Below, in pieces: positions 24,215 to 34,754 of a DNA stretch of 64,000 bases. Within the stretch, counting starts at the first letter, position 1. Each line of letters starts with the position of its first letter. The stretch is from contig NC_056761.1 in NCBI RefSeq assembly GCF_018687715.1, positions 10,953,001 to 11,017,000 on the forward strand. Direction: 5' to 3'. Source of the DNA: Carya illinoinensis. Taxonomy: Eukaryota; Streptophyta; Magnoliopsida; Fagales; Juglandaceae. A program made the translations under genes and the position numbers. The notes below the pieces were generated by a model. That model ran no database searches. It saw only the letters and a program-made list of their open reading frames with translations, and was not told the DNA's origin.

Positions 24215-25085
24215 TAAGGTTGAGCACCGACAATGTCGGAGTCGGAGTGCCCTACCTCCAACTTCGACTCCAACTTTGTCAGAGTTCAAATTCAACATCT
24301 GACTCTGACTCCGATTCACATAGCCTCCGCTCCGACTTATTGGAGCGGAGTCGGATTTGGGTTATTGTTACCATTCAGTTTTAATTTCGGACTCAAAATC
24401 GAAAACCCTACATTGTTATCTGCTGTTATAGGAAATTTGGCACCCTAGGATTTTAGTTTTTAAAAAAATATATTTTTTCAATTTCAATTTCATTAAAACA
24501 TAACCATAATTGAGAAAATAAATCATTGTACAAATTATTGTTATTATACATTAGTATTATATGTTATTATATGTTAATATTTATACATTAGTATTACATG
24601 TTATTATACATTGATTATTATACATTACTAGTACATGTTCTTATATTTTAGTTGTTATATATTAGTATTACATGTTATTATAAATTTATATATTTGTGTT
24701 ACACAATACATTAGTGTTAAATGTTATTATACATTAGTTCTTATATAATTAGTATTACTGTTATTATACATTAGTGTTTATACATTAGTTGTTATTATAC
24801 ATTATTGTTACATGGTAGTAATAGTTAATAGTATGGTGTTTACATATACTAAATTAACATTAGTGAATTTAGTCTATTTATATTATAGTATAAGCATATT
24901 ATTTTATAATAATTTGCTTATACTAGTATATTATTGAATTTAATTAAATATTTAAGTTATATTATATAAAATATATATGATTAATATATAAAAAAAATAC
25001 ATATATTTTTATAAAATATGTACAATATCGGAGTCGGTGCAAAGTTGGAGGTTGAGTCAGATTTTTGAATTTTTGCTCAACCCTA
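24215..25085. mobile_element. hAT-type non-autonomous element with GTCGGAGTCGG ends (871 bp)
   Basis: Inverted ends TAAGGTTGAGCA and TGCTCAACCCTA are flanked by an 8-bp target duplication with one mismatch (CTCCCATG at 24207-24214, CTCGCATG at 25086-25093). Inside each end lie GTCGGAGTCGG/CGGAGTCGGTG blocks, and on the left several CGACTCC inversions of the same motif. The middle is built of many TTATTATACATTAGT-like AT repeats. No transposase is present. Confidence 0.72.
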
Positions 25086-25093
25086 CTCGCATG

Positions 25094-25880
25094 GAGTAGT
25101 TAGAACCATCATCACAGCCTTACACTAGACATGTAGCCCCAGAGAATAGGCCTAAATCAACACTAAAAACTGCAAAAGACAAAGGTAGAATTAAACACCA
25201 AGAAGAGAAGCAATATATCTCAAATATAATGAGGTAACTTGGTTGAAGGTGCCTGCATAATTATCAAGAAATAAAACAACAAAGGAAAAGAGTCTTGGAG
25301 GAAATTTATATAGTTGCAAGGTGATAATCAGTGCACCAATTATTATGCAGCATCATTCACATATCAAGAAATAAAAGAGGCAAGAAATGATGGATAATCA
25401 TGGCTATAAACATCACATGAAACATTAGTATAAATTAGTCCAGGTCGATCATGGTGGGTTAGGGAAACTAGGATAATGAAAACAATGAAAATAAAACTAA
25501 TGAAAACAAAGAAAATGAAAACAATGAAAACAAAGATAGTGAAATCAATCAAAGCAGTAGAGAGAGTCCATAAAGAAAGATAATGAAATCAATTATAAAC
25601 AATAGTGTATCCCTCAAATCCATAAAGAATAGTGCTGAAATAGTGTATAATTCAAACCAACATATCAGCTAGAATGGCTTCCAAAGAATCTATGAATAAA
25701 TTGAAACCAACATCAGCTCATTTATACGTTGCTCGAATGCAAAGATTGTGTAATCAAATTAAAACCCTAGAGTAGTAGATAACAATGTAGGGTTTTCAAT
25801 TTTGGGTGCCCAAAGATCCAATTATAAAATCAATTATATATATCACAGTATAGATAATGAAATTAATACCCAAAGTAGTA
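25094..25880. other. Non-coding DNA, nothing recognised
   Basis: AT-rich. A short run of GAAAACAATGAAAATAAAA-type repeats lies near 25475-25530. No gene. Confidence 0.5.
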
Positions 25881-26213
25881 GAGAGAATCCATAAAGAATG
25901 GCTGCCAAACAAAATGAAAACAAGAAGAATCGCCAAAGAGGTTAACAATGCAAACCAATAAAAAATTCATTAATTATAAGCTGCCGTACAGTATGAAGAT
26001 AAAAAGAATTTAAAAAGTGGTTCACAATGCAAACCAACACAAAATTCATGGCATTATAGGTTGCCAAACAGAATGAAAGCAAAGAGAATCTAAAAACTGG
26101 TTAACAATACAAACCAACACTGTAACATTATGGTTAACAATTTCTCCAATGCAAACCAACACAAAATTTAAACTAACACACACACACACACAATTTAACA
26201 ATCTAAAAAAGGG

Positions 26214-26269
<56 letters not shown>

Positions 26270-26480
26270 TTAACAATCTAAAAAAGGGTTAACAATGCAA
26301 ACCAACATGGTAACATTATGGTTAACAATCTAACAATGCAAACCATCAAAAGCCAATACTGTAACATTATAGTTATCTATGCAAACCAACACAAAATTCA
26401 TTAATTATAGGCTGCCAAACAGAATGAAAATAAAGAGAAACTCAAAAATGGTTAAAAATGCAAACCAACACAAAATTCGA
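25880..26480. repeat. Degenerate tandem array with (AC)n core
   Basis: A motif of the type AATGCAAACCAACACAAAAT recurs about seven times. It is joined to GGTTAACAAT and to GCTGCCAAACAGAATGAAAA segments in varying order. Two (AC)n microsatellites lie inside (26174-26192 and 26215-26268). A short reading frame here is only the microsatellite read as Cys-Val repeats. Confidence 0.8.
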
Positions 26481-27025
26481 GTGGCCAACAAACAGTGTAT
26501 GAATGGATTCAAAGGTACAAACAATTTGCTCAAACCAGAATAATGCAGTTGATGAAATTAGTCCAAACTAAACTCTATCACCCCTCGAATGGCTACCTTG
26601 AAGAAAAATTAAGATCCAAATTCAAATCCTAGAATAGCTCACAATGTAGGCTTTTCAATTTTGAGTGCCCAAAGATCTAAATACATACATCCAACAAGTT
26701 GAAACTGTGTAATGTCTAAGATGAAAGCCATGACAGTTTTGGATTTGTGCAAGAGAGAAGGACAGAGTTCAGACATGGAGGAAACCGAAACAAGAAGTGC
26801 ATTCGTAAGAGAGAGAAGGATATAGACTTACATGGAATCCGGCCGACGAAGAGGGGCCTCTGAAAATGGTGGCAAACGGTGCGAGAGAGGGCCGATACAA
26901 ACGAGGGAATCAGGACTCGAGAGAGATCTTCATACAATAAGATCAATGCAAAAACCTACAAGAAAATACCTGCACGAACATATAATAAGATAAGAATTAA
27001 CCAACTGCAAATTAATACGTACCTC

Positions 27026-27895
27026 ATGAGGAAAACCTCAAATAAGGAAGACCAATTCTATCCATACGAAGAATGCCTCTTAATTTACTGATCAACGAAA
27101 CTCGGTCACCAAACCAATCTAGAGTTAATTCCCTTGCACCCTATTTTGCAAGAAAATCCACAACAACATTACCCTCATGAAAATATGGAGCACTCTATAC
27201 TCTAGTTGATCCAGACAAATTTTAAGCTCATCCCAATAATTCTCGAGATACCAAATATTACACTCACTCTTTCTAATCCAATTAACAAGGATTTGAAAAT
27301 TAGTTTCAATTTCCACCTGATAAAAACCAAGTTGACAACACCTTCTAACCCCTACCAAGAAACCCATCAATTCAACAAAGTTATTAGAACCCTTACCTAA
27401 AAAAAAAGAGTAAGCCGCACACATTTGACCACCAGCACCTGCAGGCCTAGGATTACCCAAGCTGCTGCTGTCCATATTGAGCTTCACCCAATTCTGAGAG
27501 AGTGGAATCCACTTAACCACTGAACACGTCTTAGCTTTAGGAAATAATATCGGAATATCCATCTTGTTTAAGATAACAATATCCTGCCTAGGGAGTCTTA
27601 AAGACTTTAATTCCAATTGCATAAGTCTAGGAATCCATAACTTGATAACATGCCAAATCGACTGAACTGAATCTATCTTGCCATCATACCTAGCTCTATG
27701 CTGCTATTCCCAGAGTTTCCAAGAGACAATGGATGGGATAAGTTCAAAAATAGTCCAAACCTGAGACAACTTGCCAGCACGACGAAATTAGAAATTAACT
27801 TGCTCCTGCCAATTATGGAAGACACCCATATAAACACCTAATTGAACCGAAGCCATCTGCCAAACTTGCCTAGCAAAGTCACTGGTGCAGAGGCT
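27026..27895 (-). mobile_element. LINE 3' coding relic (RNase H-like domain)
   Basis: On the minus strand, 27895-27630 carries decayed LINE coding (VWQMAS, VWTIFELIPSIVSWKLWE with stops). Positions 27622-27125 encode an RNase H-like RVT_3 domain (WVKLNMDSSSLGNPRPAGAG). After a frameshift, the typical LINE C-terminus follows (DWFGDRVSLISKLRGILRMD, ending near 27026). Stops and frameshifts show it is inactive. Its left-coding end adjoins the broken F-box/LRR copy, so it may have helped break that gene. Confidence 0.75.
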
Positions 27896-27922
27896 GAAAT
27901 ATTAAAACCGCAAGTCTTTGAT

Positions 27923-28683
27923 TTATTCAGAACATCTTCTCCCAAAATCCCTTACAAGAATGGCCAGCACACCATCAGCCAGCTTATTCCCATCAAGCAG
28001 GAGGCTGACTAATCCAGGCATTTTCTCTGCAATAACAACTGCCGAAAGATTACACCCTTTGAAAGGATCTCCCCAATAAAGCTCACTTCTCAATGTGAGT
28101 GATTTTAAATGAGGACAATAGCAACCCACAGCTTCCAGAAATTTTTCAGTGCTCCAAGAACGGTATGAAAGTTCAAGTATTGGAATATTTTTAGCAACCT
28201 CACTCCATCCCTTACCTAAAATACAGAAGCACCAGTAATTTATAGCTAATTTAAAGAATCTAAGCTCCCCTAAACTGTCAAAAATGTAATAAAAAGGCAT
28301 AATAAATGAGCCGCCACCACGTAGAATATCATAATTTATATCTGAGAATAAAGTCTCAATGAAATTTTTTTACTGGATATATATACATGTCATGATTGGG
28401 GCCTATATTTCTATTAGGTTCGATTAGGTGTCAATGTGCTCTATTTTTTATCATGCAGAAAAAAAGAAAGTTCCAAGAAAGCCCAATGCGTAGTGGGGAG
28501 CAATGTCCAGTACTCCAAATCATGAAATACTTTAATTCATCCCCAACGCACAAAGCTTCCCATACTCCAGGCACGTACGTACTAATTGAAGCCATCAACA
28601 GAAAATGTTTCGACGTCGAGTCTTCGGAGTATTAACGACATCACATCAAGGGGAAGGTCCAACCAATTCCTGTAGTACTGGTT
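27923..28683 (-). pseudogene. Broken F-box/LRR copy 4
   Basis: Two relics in gene order. An F-box fragment lies at 28683-28606 (starts NQYYRNWLDLPLDVMSLILR, about 26 codons, no upstream ATG found in frame). An LRR exon lies at 28274-27923, after an acceptor TTGACAG|TTTAGG, with LKSLTLRSE, MPGLVSLLLDGNKLADG and a final FGRRCSE. About 20 residues (GCPHLQTLKLRRC in gene 3) are deleted near its end. The intron here is only about 330 bp, against 3-5 kb in the other copies. The rest of the F-box exon, including the MWRxI part, is gone. Confidence 0.7.
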
Positions 28684-28804
28684 AGAGGATTTGTACTAAA
28701 ATATCTTTGTAACATTATCCCATTACATTTCAATTACAACATTAAATGATTATTTACAAATAAAGCATATCAAATAAGAGTCTTTACATCAAATAAGAAT
28801 AATC

Positions 28805-31800
28805 TTAGATAAAGTTATCTATATATTCAAGCCCTAAGTTTTCACGGTGGTTGTCATAGTATCCACCATCAGCTTCCGATATTTCCTCAAATTCTTGGTG
28901 ATCATTGGAATAATCAAGCCACAAGTTTTTTCTGATCAGTTCAGAACATTTTCTTCCAACATCACCTTCCAGAGAGACACGACGACAACGCCGAAGTTTC
29001 AGTGTTTGAAGGTGAGGACAACCATTAAGTATGGCCAGCAAACCATTATTAGTCAGCTTATTCCCACCAAGGTGGAGTGTGACTAATCCAGGCATGTTCT
29101 CTGCAATGGCAACTGCCGAAAGATCACCCTCCTCATCTCCACCATAAACATCATCACATCTCAATTTGAGTGACTTCAAATGGGGACAACTGCGGCCAAC
29201 AACTTCCAGAAAGTTTTCTGTCCATGAACAGAATGAAAGTTCAAGCTCATCCAATAATGGAATATTTGCAATTGCCTCACTGAACCCCTTATCCGAAATT
29301 TCACACCATGAAAGCCCAAGGTATCTGAGCCCACTTGAACTGTGAAAAAGGCCATGAAATTAGGGCAAAACAAATGAAGTACCCCACCACATTGAATGTG
29401 AACTGAATCAGAGAACAAAGTCTGATCAACGAAGAATTGGCTTCTATATTTCTATGAGGGTTGCGTTGCAAGCCAAATCATGCATCAATTTTATTCATCC
29501 ACGCCGCACAAAGCAGCTTTCTCCATTCATGCATTTGAAGCCATGCATCAAACCAAACAGTTGTCACTTATGGATTACGGAGAATTTTGACGATATGACA
29601 AGTAGGCCGAGAGGGATTAGGCCAGAGGGAAGAACAAACAACTAAATTCCCCATTAACCAAACGCAAACAATAACATAAGCCTTTTGAAGGTTTAAAATT
29701 CCATGATTTGAACATGAAGAGGAAAACTCTAAACAGCCTTGTGAGGGGAAAAGGGCCCAAGCCCAGTGGCCCAATCCAGAACCCCCAATAACCCCAAACT
29801 AAAGTACGTTGGGGGACCCATGGTGGCCCAAAGTCGAGGCTCGCCTGACGATAAGCATGGGGATCCGAAGTAGGGGGACTCGGCCCACCCCCGTAGTGTT
29901 CCCGCCCATCAGAAGGGCCCATGGGTAAGGGCCCTAAGGTGGTCGAGAAATCCATTATGGGCCATGATCCCCCAAGCCTTAGTAGGGAACCGAGACCTGA
30001 CAAAAGGTAAACGGACAGGTGACCGGGCAGAGTGTTGACAGTAACACATGTCCGGTTATGGGCACAATCAACCAAAGACACGCTGCATTTAAAGCGTGTT
30101 AGGAGACATGAACACACGACGACATACCTTTGGGATGATGCAACCTTAGCATGGCACTGCATTGTAGTGGCAGGGAGGTGGCAAGTCTAACTTGGGCACG
30201 ATTTGACACCCCATGATCTCCTTCGACAGCAGAGCCCAAGCTGGGTAAAAATACCCCGATCTCACCCACGGGAAAAAGTCTGATTCTCTTTTCACTTCTA
30301 CATACCCACTCACCTAAGAGCTCTCAACTAACTTTAGCATTGGAGAATTAACGGACTCCGCCAAAGTCCATTATTTGCTCTTTCTACTGGTGCTGAACGC
30401 GTGGGTCTCCGTGGAGTTGCTCAGGCCGCGAAACACAACATTAGTAGTGTCTTCGTTTGTGTGATCTTTTTTCTTCCTATAGTAGTGTGTACCTTGCATG
30501 CAGGCTGCAACATAGTCTCAAGTTGTGTGGAGAGAAGAGAGCAGGAGCGACATGATGGAGGCAAGGCTGGCAGAGATGGAGGAGACAATAAAGAAGCTCA
30601 TTGAGGAAATGGGAACGCTGCGCCAGGAGAATGCAGCCCTACGGCTGGCCAACAAGGAGTGTTGGTGAAACTAATGGTAGTGGTAGTTGGCCGTGGGTGG
30701 CGGCGTAGGTGGCGGTTGGAGGCCAAAAGAGGCAAATCAGAGATGGAGATGGTGAGGCTTCAAAGGTGACAGATCGAGGCTGAGGAATGGTGGGTTAGGT
30801 AGCTGGGAGGTCAGTGGCAAAAAGATGGCGGCCAAAGGTGGAGCCACGGCGGCACTAGAGAGGCTGAAAATAGAGAGGGAAGGTCGCCGGCTGATGGGGA
30901 AGAGAATGAGAGCAGCGGCGACACCAATGAATAGTGCACGGTGGAGTTGGAAGAAAAAGAGGTCGGGGCTTCCAACGGTGCGTGGTGGCTAACGGCGGCA
31001 CGGGGTGGACTGAAAATGGGTGGGGGTGGTTGCCTACAGGTGGGGGAGAAGATGGGCTAGGCCGTGAGGCTCAGGAACGGTGCACGACAACACTCGATGG
31101 AGGAGAAGAAACGGATGAAAGGAAAGGGGAGGAGAGGCTCACGTGGGAAGGGAAGAAGGAGGAGGAAAAAGAAGAAAAAGAAAGAAGGAAAAAGAAAAAG
31201 AGGAGAAAAAAAAAAAGGAAAAAAGGAAAATGAAAGGAAATAAATGAGGTCCAACCTTTTCCAAGATCTCAAACTGATCCAATGAAAATAAATTTTAAAA
31301 TGACGAGTTAAATAAAATAATTTAAACATAGTGACTTAAGAAAATAAAATAATAAAAATCCAAGAATAAACTAATTTAAAATAAAGAGCATTTTAAATGC
31401 AAAGAAATAATTAATATTAAGAAAATATATCAAAATAAATTTCACAACTTAAAAATCATAAAATAAATCCAGCGAGAAATCTGATAAATTTAAAACAAAA
31501 GAATTAATATTATAAATCAATTAAAATAATCATTTAATAAAAATATATTAAAATACGAGGTATTACAGTCGAGGCTTGCTCGACGATAAGCACGAGGATC
31601 CAAAGTAGGAAGAACTCAGCCCACCCCTGTAGTGTTCCCGCCCATTAGAAGGGTGCCCCACGAGTCGAGGCCCTAAGGTGGTCGAGAAACCCATTGTGGG
31701 CCATGATCACCCAAGGCCTTAGTGGGGAACTGAGATTTGACAAAAGGTACATAGATAGGTGACCGGGCAGAGTGTTGACAACAAAATATGCTCGGTTTTA

Positions 31801-32738
31801 GGCGCACCCAACCATAGACACGTTGCATTTAAGGTGTGTCAGGAGTCACGAACATGTGATATCATACCCCTGGGACAATGCAACCTCGGCATGGCACAGC
31901 GCCACAGTGGCAGGGAGGTGGCAAGTCTGACCTGGGCACGACCTGACATCCCACGATCTCCCTCGACGGTAGAGCCCAAGCTGGGTATAAATACCCAAAT
32001 CTCACCCACGGGAAAATGTTTGATTCTCTTTTTACTTCTATATACCCACTCACCTAAGAGCTCTCAACTAACTTTAGTATCGAAGAATTCACAGACTCCA
32101 CTGGAATCCATTCTTTGCTCTTCTTGTAAGTGCCGAACGTGTGGGCCTTCATGGAGTTGCTCGGGCCGCGAAACACGACATCAACAAGCCTCAAGACTCT
32201 TTCCGATTACATTATATAATTACAAACGCCATAACATCAGAGCACAGCATGCATGCAAAATTAAACCAGAAAATGAAAAATATGTATTTAGAGTAGGAGT
32301 GCTTCTTTTGGCTGGATGCAGGTGTGATGATTGCTTTTACGCCTTCCAATTATACGCCATCATTTTATGATTCTACTACCTCTCAGTGATGTACTTAAGG
32401 AGGTTGTCAGTGCAAAAGCGGCCGACTTTGATCCCAACCAAATGGCCACAACTGAGGTCGACGGCTTTGCGACACATATCCTCGAGGTCGTAGTAGGGCA
32501 TGTCCCTTGAGTTCTCGAAGTAGCCCATGTTGATGGTTCGCCACATGAAGTGGCCATTGCAGATGTCACGCCAGAGCGAGCACACGTTTTGCGCACTGGT
32601 CAGGATCTCGATGACGCTAAGCCTCTTGAGGATATTCTTCGTCAATTCCATGGGCAGATCCAGCCAATTCCTGTACTGCTCTGCGGGTAGATGATGAGAA
32701 GGTGGAGGTGGCGCTGGCGTTGGAGGAGTAGATTCCAT
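28805..32738 (-). CDS. F-box/LRR protein, SKIP19/FBL23-like, copy 3 (two exons)
   Basis: Exon 1 is 32738-32380 (donor GAGAG|GTAG) and exon 2 is 29339-28805 (acceptor TTTTTCACAG|TTC). The total is 894 nt, about 297 aa, with no internal stop. The N-terminus is Pro-rich (MESTPPTPAPPPP), then the F-box (QYRNWLDLPMELTKNILKRL), CSLWRDIC and MWRTINM. The LRRs are LRYLGLSWC, LDELELSFC, LKSLKLRC, LVTLHLGGN and LQTLKLRRC. The tail is acidic but shorter and unlike that of gene 2. Role by family: SCF ubiquitin-ligase substrate receptor, target unknown. ATG at 32738 is preferred over one 37 codons upstream because the extra residues are not seen in the other copies. An LTR element lies in the intron. Confidence 0.85.
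29740..30446 (+). repeat. 5' LTR (707 bp)
   Basis: Starts TGTGAGGGG and ends CATTAGTA, against CATCAACA in the 3' LTR, so its terminal CA has mutated. The TATA box of the 3' LTR (GGGTATAAATACCC) reads GGGTAAAAATACCCC here. Confidence 0.8.
30552..30668 (+). pseudogene. Truncated gag N-terminus, coiled coil (38 aa)
   Basis: ATG lies 105 bp after the 5' LTR. It encodes a short heptad-patterned helix (MEARLAEMEETIKKLIEE, then LRQENAALRLAN). This resembles the N-terminal coiled coil of Gypsy gag polyproteins. The frame ends at the junction with foreign LTR sequence. Confidence 0.55.
30669..31567 (-). mobile_element. Antisense Gypsy LTR fragment
   Basis: Read on the minus strand it starts TGTAATACCTCGTATTTTAA at 31567, like a plant Gypsy LTR start. 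It continues through A/T-rich and then CT-rich DNA into G+C-rich sequence. It directly adjoins the truncated 3' LTR of the surrounding element, so it is probably a second insertion whose other half was lost. Reading frames inside it are low-complexity. Confidence 0.55.
31568..32186 (+). repeat. 3' LTR (truncated at its start)
   Basis: Matches 29833-30446. A TATA box GGGTATAAATACCC lies at about 31984. Ends ..CATCAACA followed by target duplication AGCCT. Confidence 0.8.
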
Positions 32739-32849
32739 TATTAATGTGAGAGGTTTTTCTTTCTGGGAAACTTTGTTGGGGGTGGGTGGGGGGGAGCCGG
32801 GGAGCTGGGAGTGTTGTTTAAATAAAAAGGAAAAATTTCGTGTATTCAC

Positions 32850-34020
32850 TTTTAAAATAAGGGTCCATTATTAAAAAAATGGTTTTTATTTTTATTTTTT
32901 ATTATTAATTGGAGGTTTCAAGATTGTTTATTTTTTCATAACGAATGCGTGTGGCAGCTTGCACAGTTTTAGACTTTACAAATCATTTTTTTATAAAATT
33001 ATTTATAATGTAACACAAAATTAGTGTAATGAAAGATGACAAAATCGAAGATGAAGAATTTCCTTTCTCTAATTGGTGTAATTACTGTAACTCTATCATG
33101 ATATGCAGATACTCATGATAAAATAGAGAATATCATTTTATGGAGTCTGCAATTTCAATATAAAGACTACTGTGCGTGCCTGCTGCCTTTTCTTATACTT
33201 AATTAACAAATAAGTGTGATTCTCTTACCTTTTGTTAGTTAGAGTTAGCTTCGTTTGCAAGCAATTTGTTAGTCAAACTGTTAGTACAAAGCCTTAGCTC
33301 TTAATGCTGTATTAATAATTTAATACACCCTCATATATACAGAACATACGTTGCAATCATATCTTCTAACTTCAGCACATTCTCATTCGTTACTCTGTTT
33401 TTCATTTGTTGAGTTACCGATTGCTTTGTGATTTGCCAAACCCCTTGCATTTGATAGCACCGCAACTGAGGTCTTGGATTTTATGGATTATGGTGGTTAA
33501 TTTCTGTCTTTTTAAGTGGTGTTTTCCTCATTGCTTGCTCATACAAGTTCTATGGCTGCCACTGCATGTTTACAAAATGTTTGATGAAATGCCTGAACCC
33601 AAGGCCGTGTACAACATACGTTCAAAATAAACAAACTCATATTTAGTTCGATGGTATCTCATCTGTGATTTACATGATGCCTAGTGGATTGTGTGATATC
33701 AATATAGTTAACACAATTTTATAACTTTGTTATTATCGATAATATTGGGATAATGAGCTTGTATACACGCAACTTTTTTTATATTTACACTCATAATTAA
33801 TTATCTTATTGTATTTCTATATAAATAAATTCTTTTTTTTTTTATTTTCAATGATGAAATGGAAAAAATTACATTTGAATGTAAAAAGTAAAAACTGAGG
33901 CCATTCAAATATGATTGGCTAAAAACCCATTCGATTGCTTATTATCTATCTAGATTTTAATAATATAATTTTAAAATGTGAAAATAATAGTACAATTACA
34001 ATATCTATTTGCATAAAGCT
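32850..34020. other. Intergenic DNA upstream of F-box gene 3
   Basis: No confident gene. A stretch at about 33230-33390 (TTGTTAGTTAGAGTTAGC...TATATACAG) looks like part of a Copia LTR but has no partner. Positions 33570-33627 encode YKMFDEMPEPKAVYN, reminiscent of one pentatricopeptide repeat, but it is isolated and could be chance. Confidence 0.4.
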
Positions 34021-34280
34021 TTGGGGATCAAATTATTAGTTTTTCTTTTAAATGAAAAATATTTGTTCTATGGAATTGTTGGTGTTCTAACAATTATTAG
34101 GGACAAAAAAATTTCTTCCAAAAAATTCCTTTTGAGTGGTATTTTTGATATTCGAACACATACTTAAAAAATTTCGTCTCATAAAATTTTCTAGGATGGG
34201 CTTTTGGGACAAACTAGTGATGCAATAGAAAGTTTTTGGAACGAAAATGTTCATCCCTAAAAATCAATTTTATTGTAGTG
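34020..34280 (+). mobile_element. Isolated CACTA-type right terminus
   Basis: The sequence ends TTTTATTGTAGTG (CACTACAATAAAA on the minus strand). Inside it lie repeated GGGAC(G/A)AAA-like and inverted TTTCGTYCC-like motifs, as in subterminal regions of CACTA elements. ATG follows as a possible 3-bp target duplication. No matching left end was found in the preceding 1.5 kb, so this is a relic or the end of a deleted element. Confidence 0.5.
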
Positions 34281-34609
34281 ATGTCAAATCTACTTCATAA
34301 ATAATAAAAAAAGTTTTTCAATATAATGAATCACATTAAATCACGTCAGTGTATAGATTTTCATGTGTAAGACTTGTGTGTAGATAAAATATTTCTATTT
34401 CTTTTATTGTAATTTATATGAATAATCTTATTTTTCATTTGGTAAAATACGAGTATATTTGAATTGAAGAGCAGGAATAGGTTTGATCACAAAGTGGGAT
34501 ATGGTAGCATAATGTCATGTTTAAAAAAGGAAAATGTAGCATAATGTCATGCCATGTTCCGTATGTCACACATAATTCCATGGATCGAGAAAATCGGCTT
34601 TTTCAAAAG

Positions 34610-34611
<2 letters not shown>

Positions 34612-34663
<52 letters not shown>
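34612..34663. repeat. Poly-A tract (about 52 bp)
   Basis: Uninterrupted A run. It could be the tail of a retroposed sequence, but no flanking target duplication was found. Confidence 0.95.
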
Positions 34664-34665
<2 letters not shown>

Positions 34666-34754
34666 AAGGAAAATTTGAAAAGAAAAAATAGTAAAAAGTA
34701 GATCAACATGATTAGGTGTCCAAGTGATGTGGAATTATCTCAGCAAAGGAAAAA

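Larger units (their letters stand above)
29740..32186 (+). mobile_element. LTR element with deleted interior, in the gene 3 intron
   Basis: Flanked by a perfect 5-bp target duplication AGCCT (29735-29739 and 32187-32191). The 5' LTR is 29740-30446 (starts TGTGAGGGG). The 3' LTR is 31568-32186 (ends CATCAACA) and lacks the first 93 bp. A gag start codon follows the 5' LTR (30552), but the frame stops after 38 codons. The interior from about 30669 to 31567 is replaced by a piece of another Gypsy LTR in antisense. No protease, RT or integrase remains. It looks Gypsy-like, but lineage cannot be fixed from what is left. Confidence 0.8.

Noticed and set aside
26046..26276. Cys-Val repeat frame
   Set aside because: Only an (AC)n microsatellite translated.
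30934..31329. Frames rich in Lys/Glu or Phe
   Set aside because: Low-complexity translation of an antisense Gypsy LTR fragment.
33406..33630. Possible pentatricopeptide-repeat fragment (MFDEMPEP)
   Set aside because: Only one repeat-like motif in a 74-codon frame. No neighbouring repeats; chance cannot be excluded.
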